A DNA stretch of 64,000 nucleotides, taken from contig NZ_RJKR01000005.1 in the NCBI RefSeq assembly GCF_003752025.1, positions 496,001 through 560,000 of the forward strand, in the 5' to 3' direction. The DNA is from Curtobacterium sp. PhB115 (GTDB taxonomy: Bacteria > Actinomycetota > Actinomycetes > Actinomycetales > Microbacteriaceae). The position numbers and the translations under genes were made by a program. This document shows, one piece after another, positions 54,908 through 61,735 of the stretch. Below the pieces are notes generated by a model, which did no database searches, was not told the DNA's origin, and saw only the letters and a list, made by a program, of their open reading frames with translations. The first letter of the stretch is position 1. Every line of letters begins with the position of its first letter.

Positions 54908-56292
54908 CACAGACCTCCGTTCTTCTGACGGTTCAGGGTGGCTTGGGCGTCCTTCTGGGCGTCCTGCAGGCGCTTCCGGAGCTGGTCGTCGGTCACCTCG
55001 CCGGACTTGAGCGACGGGATCGACTGGACGACCACGTCGACGAGGGCGAGCTGGATGTCGGACCACGCGCCCGTGAACGCCGTCGGCTTCGACAGGCGGC
55101 CGGCGTCGATGATCGGCTTGAGCTGCGGGTTGTCGGCCGCGAGCTTCGCGGCCGCGTCGGCGTTGGTCGGCAGGTTGCCGAACAGGTCGTAGTACTCGAG
55201 CTGGGCCTTCGGCGCGCTGAGCTGCTTGATGAAGTCGAACGACAGGTCCTGCTTCGTGCCGTAGTCGGCCACGACCCAGTTGTCGCCGGACAGGATGCTC
55301 GCGGCCTCGATGCCGTCGGCCGGCCGTTCACTCGCACCCGGCGGGACCGTTGGGAGCAGTGCGAACTCGTACTCGCCGTCGACCTTGGTGTCCTTGAACG
55401 AGTTGATCGCGGTCGTGGTGGTCATCGGGAAGAAGGCGGCCTTGCCCTCGGTGAACTGCGCGAGCGCCTGGGCGTTGTTCCACCCGATCGCCGCCTTGTC
55501 GACGACGCCGTCCTTCGTGACCCAGTCGAAGTAGGTGCGGTAGGCCTGCTCGACGGCGTCGCTGTCGATCTCGGCCTTGCCGTCGTCGGAGACGATCGTG
55601 TTGCCGGCGTTCTGCGCCATGCCCCAGACGAACTTCCACGGGTCGAAGCCGTCGGCGTACGCGACGGCCAAGCCGTGCCGGCCGTCCGTGGTCGTCGCCT
55701 TCGCGTCCGCGGTGAGCTCGTCCCACGTGGTCGGCATGTCGGTGATGCCGGCCTTCGCGAGCAGGTCCTTGTTCACCGCCATGACGAACGGGCGGCTGGC
55801 GAACGGGATGCCGATCTGCTTCGAGGCACTCGGACCCGAGATGCCGAACGACGCCGGGTCGAACTGGTCCTTGCCGCCGATGGCCTTCCACTGCTTGCTG
55901 CCCATCTCGACGAAGGCGCCGGTGGCGTACGCGGTCGGGGTGAAGGTGGTGCCGATGGCGTAGACGTCGGGGCCCTGGCCGGAGATCACGCTGGTCTGGA
56001 TCGCGGTCAGTTCCTCTTGCGCGGAGGAGTAGGTCTCCCACTGGATGTCCGCGCCGGTGGTGCGCTTGAACTCGGCAGCGGTGTCCTGCTGCCACTGCTT
56101 GCGCTCCTTGGGGTACGTGGTGTCCGCGCCCATCATCACGCGGAGGGTGTTCGGGTCGTCGCCGCTGCCGTTCACGACGGCGCAGCCCTGCAGGGAGAGT
56201 GCGGCGAGGGCGACCACCGCGACGGCACCGACGAGGGTGCGGGACTTCACTCGTGTTCTCGTGCTGCGCGTTGCCGCGCTTCGCGTCTTCAT
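54907..56292 (-). CDS. Extracellular solute-binding lipoprotein
   Basis: The 461-residue protein has a signal peptide with lipobox LSLQGC, giving lipidated Cys37, then a family 1 sugar-binding domain (TLRVMMGADTTYPKERKQW start, PTTWDELTADAK near residue 190, late LSFDFIKQLS). It delivers substrate to the two permeases. ATG 56292 has GAGGAGGAAA about 8 nt upstream. As first gene of the leftward operon it faces the LacI gene across a 122-bp divergent promoter with a large palindromic operator. Confidence 0.93.
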   Translation of the reverse strand: MKTRSAATRSTRTRVKSRTLVGAVAVVALAALSLQGCAVVNGSGDDPNTLRVMMGADTTYPKERKQWQQDTAAEFKRTTGADIQWETYSSAQEELTAIQTSVISGQGPDVYAIGTTFTPTAYATGAFVEMGSKQWKAIGGKDQFDPASFGISGPSASKQIGIPFASRPFVMAVNKDLLAKAGITDMPTTWDELTADAKATTTDGRHGLAVAYADGFDPWKFVWGMAQNAGNTIVSDDGKAEIDSDAVEQAYRTYFDWVTKDGVVDKAAIGWNNAQALAQFTEGKAAFFPMTTTTAINSFKDTKVDGEYEFALLPTVPPGASERPADGIEAASILSGDNWVVADYGTKQDLSFDFIKQLSAPKAQLEYYDLFGNLPTNADAAAKLAADNPQLKPIIDAGRLSKPTAFTGAWSDIQLALVDVVVQSIPSLKSGEVTDDQLRKRLQDAQKDAQATLNRQKNGGL

Positions 56293-56357
56293 CCGGGGGT
56301 TTCCTCCTCGAGACCTCCTCCGGGCGGCACTGCCCGGTGGCACCACTGTTCCGCGGG

Positions 56358-56393
56358 TGGCAACATGCGGCAACCGGTTGCCACTTGTTGCCA
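56358..56393. promoter_or_regulatory. Concentric palindromic operator in the divergent uronate promoter
   Basis: An inner perfect palindrome GGCAACCGGTTGCC (56369-56382) sits exactly centred in an outer one, TGGCAAC (56358-56364) with GTTGCCA (56387-56393). The right half reads as a direct repeat, GTTGCCA-CTT-GTTGCCA. The site lies 66 bp before the binding-protein start and 22 bp before the LacI start, overlapping the region of the lacI-type promoter (TACGGT at 56402-56407). A central CG flanked by such arms is typical of LacI-family operators. Confidence 0.8.
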
Positions 56394-56414
56394 GACGCGA
56401 ATACGGTCGGCCTC

Positions 56415-57575
56415 GTGAGTGAGACAGACACGGACGTCGGCAGTGCGGCCGACACGGACGTCGGCAGTGCCGCTGGTGACGGCGCGGCCGGCGGTGCTGC
56501 TGGTGGTGGCGCGGCTGGCGGCGGCGCGGTCGGCAGTGCCGCTGGTGGCGGCGGCGGCTTCGGCGGCGCTCGGCGCGTGACCATCCGGGACATCGCCGAC
56601 GCGACCGGCGTCGCGCCGTCCACCGTGTCCCGTGCCCTGTCCCTGCCGGACCGCGTGAACCACAGCACCCAGGAGCGCATCCAACGAGCCGCCCGCGAGC
56701 TCGGCTACGTCGCCAACTCCCAGGCCCGTGCACTGACCTCCGGCCGCACCCGGGCCGTCGCCGTGCTCGTCTCCGACATCACGAACCCGTTCTACTTCGA
56801 CGTGATCCGCGGCACGCAGCACCAGCTCGCCGGCGCCGGGTGGACGCAGCTGCTCGTCGACACCGAGGAGTCCGCCGACGCCGAGATGGCGACGCTCAGT
56901 GCCATCGGCGCGAAGGCCGACGGCGTGGTGCTCACCGCCTCGCGCCTGTCCGACGCGCAGATCGCCCGGTTCGCGGAACGCATCCCGCTCGTCGTCGTCA
57001 ACCGCCGGCCCGCCGGGGTGCCCTCGGTGCTCATCGACACCCCGGGCGGGGTCGAGCAGGCCGTGCAGCACCTCGTCTCCTTGGGCCACCGCGACGTGCT
57101 CTACGTCGCCGGTCCGGACAGCTCGTGGTCGAACGAGCGTCGGTGGAAGGCGCTCGTGCGGGTCGCGAAGCGCCTCGGGGTCCGCGTCGCCCGCATCGGC
57201 CCGCACGCGCCCTTCGTCGACTCCGGAGCCGCGGCCGCCGACGCCGCCGTGCACGCCGGGGCCACCGCCTGCATCGCCTTCAACGACCTGATCGCCATCG
57301 GCATGCTCGCGCGGCTGCGGGAGCGGGGCGTCCGCGTCCCCGAGGACATGAGCATCGTCGGCTGCGACGACATCTTCGGTGCCGACTTCTGCAACCCACC
57401 GCTCACCACGATGACCTCGCCGATCGAGCGCGCCGGCCGCGTCGCGATCCGGATGCTGCTCGGCCGCCTCGGTGCGATCCCCGCCGACGAGTTGCCCGGC
57501 GAGCACATGACCGGCGCCGTCGCGCTGCCCACCCACCTGACCGTCCGGGAGTCGACGGGCCCCGCTCCCGCCTGA
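56415..57575 (+). CDS. LacI family transcriptional repressor of the uronate locus
   Basis: The 386-residue regulator has an N-terminal helix-turn-helix (VTIRDIADATGVAPSTVSRAL, about residues 56-76) and a periplasmic-binding-protein-like effector domain (about 115-380; DITNPFYFDVIRG, CDDIFGADFCNPPLTT). A 50-residue Gly/Ala/Asp extension before the HTH, built from imperfect repeats, is unusual for LacI proteins; a later start is possible but none has a good ribosome site. GTG 56415 lies 7 nt after TACGGT, a leaderless start. It is divergent from the ABC operon and upstream of uxaC, so autoregulation and control of both arms are likely. Confidence 0.9.
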   Translation: MSETDTDVGSAADTDVGSAAGDGAAGGAAGGGAAGGGAVGSAAGGGGGFGGARRVTIRDIADATGVAPSTVSRALSLPDRVNHSTQERIQRAARELGYVANSQARALTSGRTRAVAVLVSDITNPFYFDVIRGTQHQLAGAGWTQLLVDTEESADAEMATLSAIGAKADGVVLTASRLSDAQIARFAERIPLVVVNRRPAGVPSVLIDTPGGVEQAVQHLVSLGHRDVLYVAGPDSSWSNERRWKALVRVAKRLGVRVARIGPHAPFVDSGAAAADAAVHAGATACIAFNDLIAIGMLARLRERGVRVPEDMSIVGCDDIFGADFCNPPLTTMTSPIERAGRVAIRMLLGRLGAIPADELPGEHMTGAVALPTHLTVRESTGPAPA

Positions 57576-57600
57576 CCGGTCCTGACCCGCCGACGTCCCC

Positions 57601-57684
57601 TGTCCCCGCTGTCCCGCCGTCCCGCCGTCCCGCCGTCCCGCCGTCCCGCCGTCCCGCTGTCCCCGCTGTCCCCGCTGTCCCCGA
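57601..57684. repeat. Octamer/nonamer tandem repeat before uxaC
   Basis: Five adjoining CCCGCCGT units pass into several CCCCGCTGT units and stop just before AAGGAG, the uxaC ribosome site. The 117-bp LacI-uxaC gap has no other feature. Non-coding, so length changes would alter only the leader. Confidence 0.85.
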
Positions 57685-57692
57685 AGGAGTCG

Positions 57693-59135
57693 ATGATGAC
57701 CCAGACCACGACCGCCACCCGCCTCGCCCCGCACCCCGATCGTCTGCTCCCCGCGGACCCCGGTGCGCGCCAGGTCGCACGGACCGTCTACGACGCAGTC
57801 AAGGACGCACCGATCATCTCCCCGCACGGGCACGTCGACGCAGCCCTCATCGCTTCGGACCAGCCGTTCAGCGACCCCGCGTCCCTGCTCATCACGCCGG
57901 ACCACTACGTGCTCCGCCTGCTGCACGCGAACGGGGTGGACCTGGCCGCGCTGGGACGCGCGGACCTGTCGGGGACCCACGCCGCGCCTCCCGGTCGCGC
58001 CATCTGGCGGAACCTGGCGGACCACTGGGACGACTTCCTCGGCACCCCCGTCCGCTACTGGTTCGAGACCGAGCTGCACGACGTCTTCGGGCTGACGGAG
58101 CAGCCGTCGGCGGCGAACGCCGACGCCCAGTACGACCACATCGCCGGCCTGCTCGCCTCCCCCGCCTTCCGTCCGCGTGCCCTGTTCGACACCTTCGGCA
58201 TCGAGGTCCTCGCCACCACCGACGGCCCCGCCGACGACCTCGCCGCGCACGCGCAGCTCGCCGCCGACCCCACGTTCACCGGCCGGGTGGTCCCCACCTT
58301 CCGCGCGGACGCCGTGTTCGACCCGTCCCGGCCGGACTGGAGGCCCGTGGTCGCGTCCATCGGACAGGCATCCGGCATCGACACGGGGACCCACGCCGGG
58401 CTGTTGGCAGCACTCCGCGCACGTCGCCAGTACTTCATCGAGCACGGCGCGACCGCCACGGACACGGGAGTGCTCGATGCTGGCTCGTCGCCGTTGTCCG
58501 CCACGTCGCGCGAGCGTATCCACGCCGAGGCGCTCCGCGACCCGTCTTCCGTCTCCGAGGCGGACGCCGCCGCGTACCGGCACGACATGCTCTACCGCTG
58601 GGCCGAGATGAGCGTCGAGGACGGCCTCGTCATGCAACTGCACCCCGGCGTGATACGGAACCACCACGCACCGACGCTCGAACGCTTCGGCCCGGACACC
58701 GGCCACGACCTGCCCGCCGTCGGGTCCTTCACCACGCCGCTGCAGCCGCTGCTCGAGTCGTTCGGGACCGCACCCGGCTTCCACCTCGTGCTGTTCACCG
58801 TCGACGAGACCGTGTTCTCGCGGGAGATCGGCCCACTCGCCGGCTTCTACCCCGCCGTGTACGCCGGAGCGCCGTGGTGGTTCATCGACACCCCGGCGGC
58901 GATCGGGCGCTACCGCTCCGCCATCACCGACTCGGCGTCGTTCACGAAGACCTCCGGGTTCATCGACGACACCCGGGCGTACTGCTCCATCCCCGCGCGG
59001 CACGACATGGCCCGTCGGGCGGATGCTGCCTACCTGGCGTCGCTCGTCGTCACGCACGAGCTCTCCGAGGAGGACGCCGTCCGCACGGCGAAGCGCATCG
59101 TGTCCGACATCCCGCGGGCGACGTTCAAGTTGTAG
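57693..59135 (+). CDS. uxaC: Glucuronate isomerase
   Basis: The 480-residue amidohydrolase-superfamily enzyme interconverts D-glucuronate and D-fructuronate (and galacturonate and tagaturonate). Metal-binding ISPHGHVDA is at residues 42-50; family stretches include RYWFETELHDVFG, TDGPADDL, VMQLHPGVIRNHH and SREIGPLAGFYPAVYAGAPWWFID split near residues 370-390. AAGGAG lies 7 nt before ATG 57693; ATG 57696 is also possible. It lies downstream of the LacI gene on the same strand and likely shares its promoter. It supplies fructuronate to UxuB. Confidence 0.95.
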   Translation: MMTQTTTATRLAPHPDRLLPADPGARQVARTVYDAVKDAPIISPHGHVDAALIASDQPFSDPASLLITPDHYVLRLLHANGVDLAALGRADLSGTHAAPPGRAIWRNLADHWDDFLGTPVRYWFETELHDVFGLTEQPSAANADAQYDHIAGLLASPAFRPRALFDTFGIEVLATTDGPADDLAAHAQLAADPTFTGRVVPTFRADAVFDPSRPDWRPVVASIGQASGIDTGTHAGLLAALRARRQYFIEHGATATDTGVLDAGSSPLSATSRERIHAEALRDPSSVSEADAAAYRHDMLYRWAEMSVEDGLVMQLHPGVIRNHHAPTLERFGPDTGHDLPAVGSFTTPLQPLLESFGTAPGFHLVLFTVDETVFSREIGPLAGFYPAVYAGAPWWFIDTPAAIGRYRSAITDSASFTKTSGFIDDTRAYCSIPARHDMARRADAAYLASLVVTHELSEEDAVRTAKRIVSDIPRATFKL

Positions 59136-59140
59136 GGGCG

Positions 59141-59215
59141 CGGGCGGGCGGGCCGGCGCCGGGCGGGCGGGCGGCGGGCGGCGGGCGGCGGGCGGCGGGC
59201 GGCGGGCGGCGGGGC
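59141..59215. repeat. G-rich heptamer array after uxaC
   Basis: About ten GGGC and GGGCGGC units directly follow the uxaC stop, giving many runs of three G spaced 1-4 nt apart on the plus strand. Such a sequence could form G-quadruplexes in DNA or RNA. Confidence 0.8.
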
Positions 59216-59226
59216 GCCAGGCGGGC

Positions 59227-59428
59227 GCAGTGTGCGAGGTTCCGCGCCTGGTGCGAGGCTCGCGGGCTCGCACGCTCCGCGGAACCTCGCACCGTCAGGG
59301 TGGCGGGCGGGTGCCGGGCGGGTGCGCGGTGCCGAGGGGTGCCGGGCGGGCGGCCGGCCGCAGTGTGCGAGGTTCCGCGCCTGGTGCGAGGCTCGCGGCG
59401 TCGCACCGCGCGCGGAACCTCGCACGGT
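59227..59428. repeat. Two long hairpin repeats, GTGCGAGGTTCCGCG family
   Basis: Copies at 59227-59295 and 59360-59428 begin GCAGTGTGCGAGGTTCCGCG and contain perfect 15-bp arms GTGCGAGGTTCCGCG and CGCGGAACCTCGCAC around a 31-nt loop in the first. They lie between convergent genes and could terminate from either side. Confidence 0.85.
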
Positions 59429-59434
59429 CCGGGC

Positions 59435-59588
59435 GGTGACCTCGCACCGTGCGGGCGGTGACCTCGCACCGTGCGCACGGTGACCTCCCACGGTGCGGGC
59501 GGTGACCTCGCACCGTGCGCACGGTGACCTCCCACGGTGCGGGCGGTGACCTCGCACCGTGCGCACGGTGACCTCGCACCGTGCGAGG
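59435..59588. repeat. 22-bp tandem array abutting a stop codon
   Basis: Seven consecutive 22-bp units of the form GGTGACCTCGCACCGTGCGS(GC/AC) fill 59435-59588; units alternate between GCGGGC and GCGCAC ends, and two have CCTCCCACGG in the middle. The array ends at the base before the stop codon of the TIM-barrel gene. Single bases, not spacers, separate units, so it is not a CRISPR. Confidence 0.9.
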
Positions 59589-60377
59589 TCAGCGCGCGAG
59601 AGCCGCGCGGGCCTCGCGGACGCGATCCAGTGCGCTGCGGATCTCCGACTCGGCGACGGCAGGGTCGCCGGACCACCGGCACTCGAGCGACACCGAGCCC
59701 CGGTAGCCGCCGTCGTGCACCGCGACGAGGAACTCGCGCCAGACCTCGTCGACGCTGCCCGGTGGTCGCCGGTCCGGGTCGCTGAGGTGCACGTGTCCGA
59801 TGCGGTCGCCGTGACTGCGGAGGACCTCGAACGACTCGCCCTCGTTCCGGATGTGGAACAGGTCGGCGACGACGCGCACCCCGTCGAGCTCGGCGGCGTC
59901 GAGGAACGCGATGGTCTCGGCGACGGTGTTGAGCACGTTCGTCTCGGCACGGCTCAGCGGCTCGACGACGATCCGCAGGTCGTTCGCGGCTGCTACGTCC
60001 CGAGCGGTCCGGACCACCTCGGCGAAGCGTCGGAGGGCTTCGTCGGTGCCCATGCCCTCGGGTGCGCGCCGCGCGGTTCCCGAGCCGAAGACGATCGTCG
60101 CGTCGGGTTCGGCGACCGACCGGACGATGGGCAGGACCGATTCGAAGAAGCTCCGGACGGTGTCGAATTCCGTCGTCAGCAACGGCAGGTCGCCCGGCAC
60201 CAGGATCGCGAAGGACGGGAACCGCGCTCCGGCGTAGACCTCGTTGCGTGTCCATTCCGTTCCGTCTCGGAGGACGAGGTTCCCCGCGATCGTCGGTTCG
60301 ACGTGGTCGGCACCTGCGCGGCGGACGGCTTCGGTCAGCTCTGCTCCGGCGACGACGCCGAGTCCCCTGGACGACAT
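59589..60377 (-). CDS. Sugar phosphate isomerase/epimerase family TIM barrel
   Basis: The 262-residue xylose-isomerase-like TIM barrel is the third in the locus. Metal-ligand candidates: Glu in RIVVEPLSRAETNVLN near residue 138, Asp/His in VVADLFHIRNEG near 170, His in IGHVHLSDPDRR near 196 and Glu in SVSLECRW near 230. It starts at ATG 60377, after TGCATTGACCGC, so a leaderless start is possible. About 40 bp upstream is a copy of the GTTGCCA direct repeat of the divergent operator, so the same LacI protein may control it. Exact reaction unknown. Confidence 0.84.
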   Translation of the reverse strand: MSSRGLGVVAGAELTEAVRRAGADHVEPTIAGNLVLRDGTEWTRNEVYAGARFPSFAILVPGDLPLLTTEFDTVRSFFESVLPIVRSVAEPDATIVFGSGTARRAPEGMGTDEALRRFAEVVRTARDVAAANDLRIVVEPLSRAETNVLNTVAETIAFLDAAELDGVRVVADLFHIRNEGESFEVLRSHGDRIGHVHLSDPDRRPPGSVDEVWREFLVAVHDGGYRGSVSLECRWSGDPAVAESEIRSALDRVREARAALAR

Positions 60378-60414
60378 GCGGTCAATGCAACTCGTCCGGC
60401 TCGGGCTCGGCTGC

Positions 60415-60434
60415 TGTTGCCACTCGTTGCCAGA
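60415..60434. promoter_or_regulatory. Half-operator shared with the divergent uronate promoter
   Basis: TGTTGCCACTCGTTGCCAGA matches the right half of the operator at 56376-56395 in all but two of 20 positions. It keeps the direct repeat GTTGCCA-CTC-GTTGCCA but not the left mirror half. It lies 38-57 bp upstream of the third TIM-barrel gene and just past the end of the Doc-like toxin gene. Confidence 0.65.
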
Positions 60435-60438
60435 ACCG

Positions 60439-60816
60439 TCAGGTCACCGACACCAATGGGCGCAACGCGGCGGCGATGTCCGGTACGGCGTCGAGCTCGC
60501 CCTCCGCGATCGCGATGATGAAGTCGTGGGCTTCGTCGTTGGTCGCGTGCAACCGGCGACCGTTCACGCCGAGGAAGACCACCAGCAACATGAGTCCGAG
60601 GCGCTTGTTGCCATCGATGAGCGCGCGGTTGCGGACTACTGAGTGCACCAACGCGGCGGCCTTTTCGAGCAACGACAGGTAAGCGTCCCGACCACCGACT
60701 GACGTTGCCGGCCGGGCAACTGCTGCTTCGAGGAGCCCGACGTCGCGGACCACGAAATCGTCACCCAAGGTCCGGCTCGCGATGTGCAGTGCCTCTTCGA
60801 TCGTGAGGTGGATCAT
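60439..60816 (-). CDS. Doc-like (Fic fold) toxin with altered motif
   Basis: The 125-residue protein is a death-on-curing type toxin: N-terminal ALHIASRTLG, DVGLLEAAVARP near 26, YLSLLEKAAALVHSVVRNRALIDGNKR split to residue 72, and the FLGVNGRRL stretch. Doc proteins phosphorylate EF-Tu using the motif H-x-F/L-x-D-G-N-K-R. Here residues 63-72 read NRALIDGNKR, with Arg64 (CGC) where His is expected. The enzyme may be inactive, or the pair may act only as a regulator. The ATG overlaps the antitoxin stop (ATGA). Confidence 0.85.
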   Translation of the reverse strand: MIHLTIEEALHIASRTLGDDFVVRDVGLLEAAVARPATSVGGRDAYLSLLEKAAALVHSVVRNRALIDGNKRLGLMLLVVFLGVNGRRLHATNDEAHDFIIAIAEGELDAVPDIAAALRPLVSVT

Positions 60817-61016
60817 CGGCCGAGGCGTTCAAGGGCCTCGGCGAACTGCGGCAACTCCCGGTCGAGGATCCCGTCGATGAGGTCCTGACGGCTGTGGTGC
60901 TCGATGTACTCACGGATGGCTGCCCGTGCGATGTCCTGCATGGACCGAGCCTCGAGGTCGGCGCGCTTGCGGAGCGCGGCCGCCTCGGCGTCTTCGAGTC
61001 GGAGGGTCATTGCCAT
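60813..61016 (-). CDS. Ribbon-helix-helix antitoxin
   Basis: The 67-residue protein has an N-terminal ribbon-helix-helix (MTLRLEDAEAAALRKRAD, then SMQDIARAAIREYIEHH) for DNA binding and a C-terminal segment ILDRELPQFAEALERLG likely to bind the toxin. The Doc partner is more often a Phd-type protein, so RHH-Doc is a less common pairing. The frame extends to 61076 over the operator, but ATG 61016 is 7 nt after TACCAT, fitting a leaderless start; ATG 61010 is also possible. Coupled to the toxin gene by ATGA. Confidence 0.85.
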   Translation of the reverse strand: MAMTLRLEDAEAAALRKRADLEARSMQDIARAAIREYIEHHSRQDLIDGILDRELPQFAEALERLGR

Positions 61017-61024
61017 GCAGAAAA

Positions 61025-61044
61025 TGGTATCAGGCGTGATACCA
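61025..61044. promoter_or_regulatory. Palindromic operator of the toxin-antitoxin pair
   Basis: TGGTATCA (61025-61032) and TGATACCA (61037-61044) are perfect 8-bp arms around GGCG. The site overlaps the -10 region of the antitoxin promoter and ends 8 bp before the ATG, as expected for autorepression by the RHH protein and its toxin complex. Confidence 0.75.
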
Positions 61045-61063
61045 GCCGGGTCGAGGAGTCGCA

Positions 61064-61735
61064 TCAGGGCTGCCAACCGGGAGTGACGAGGCCGGTCTCG
61101 TAGGCGAAGACCACGAGCTGTGCGCGGTCGCGGGCGCCGAGCTTGATCATCGAGCGGGAGACGTGGGTCTTCGCGGTGAGTGGGCTGACGAAGAGGCGTT
61201 CGGCGATCTCGGTGTTCGTCAGTCCGACCGCGACGAGCTGCATCACCTCGCGCTCGCGGTCGGTGAGGACGCCGAGCTCCGGCGCGAGGGCCGAGGGCTT
61301 GGCGTGGGTGGCGTACGCCTCGACCAGGGAGCGGGTTGCCCGCGGTGAGAGCAGGGAGTCCCCCGCGACGACGGTCCGGACCGCTCGGAGGAGCTCGGCG
61401 GGCTCGGTGTCCTTCACGAGGAAGCCGGCCGCCCCGGAGCGGATCGCCTCGAACACGTAGTCGTCCTGCTCGAAGGTCGTGAGGATGACGACGTGCACGC
61501 CGTCGAGGTCCACGTCGGCGCTGATCTGCCGTGTCGCGGAGATCCCGTCGGTGCCGGGCATCCGGATGTCCATGAGCACGACGTCGGGCCGGAGACTGCG
61601 GGTGAGCCGGACCGCAGCATCACCGTCACCCGCCTCGCCCACGACGGTCATGCCCGGCTCGGCGTCGACGAGGGCACGCAGACCGGCACGGACCAGGACC
61701 TGGTCGTCGACGAGCAGGACGGTGATCGCGGTCAT
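61064..61735 (-). CDS. NarL/LuxR-family response regulator
   Basis: The 223-residue regulator has a receiver domain (residues about 5-120; acidic pair DD at 10-11, phospho-acceptor Asp in VVLMDIRMPG near 54, Lys in FLVKDTEPAE near 105) and a C-terminal LuxR-type helix-turn-helix (LTDREREVMQLVAVGLTN, then IAERLFVSPLTAKTHVS). Its ATG overlaps the stop of the histidine kinase gene upstream (ATGA), its cognate partner. Targets are unknown; the next gene on the strand is the toxin-antitoxin pair, with its own operator. Confidence 0.94.
   Translation of the reverse strand: MTAITVLLVDDQVLVRAGLRALVDAEPGMTVVGEAGDGDAAVRLTRSLRPDVVLMDIRMPGTDGISATRQISADVDLDGVHVVILTTFEQDDYVFEAIRSGAAGFLVKDTEPAELLRAVRTVVAGDSLLSPRATRSLVEAYATHAKPSALAPELGVLTDREREVMQLVAVGLTNTEIAERLFVSPLTAKTHVSRSMIKLGARDRAQLVVFAYETGLVTPGWQP

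Noticed and set aside
59435..59588. CRISPR array
   Set aside because: The 22-bp units are directly adjoining with no unique spacers and there are no cas genes.
61017..61076. Longer antitoxin start at 61076
   Set aside because: It would cover the palindromic operator and overlap the response regulator end; the RHH fold begins at MTLRL near 61010.
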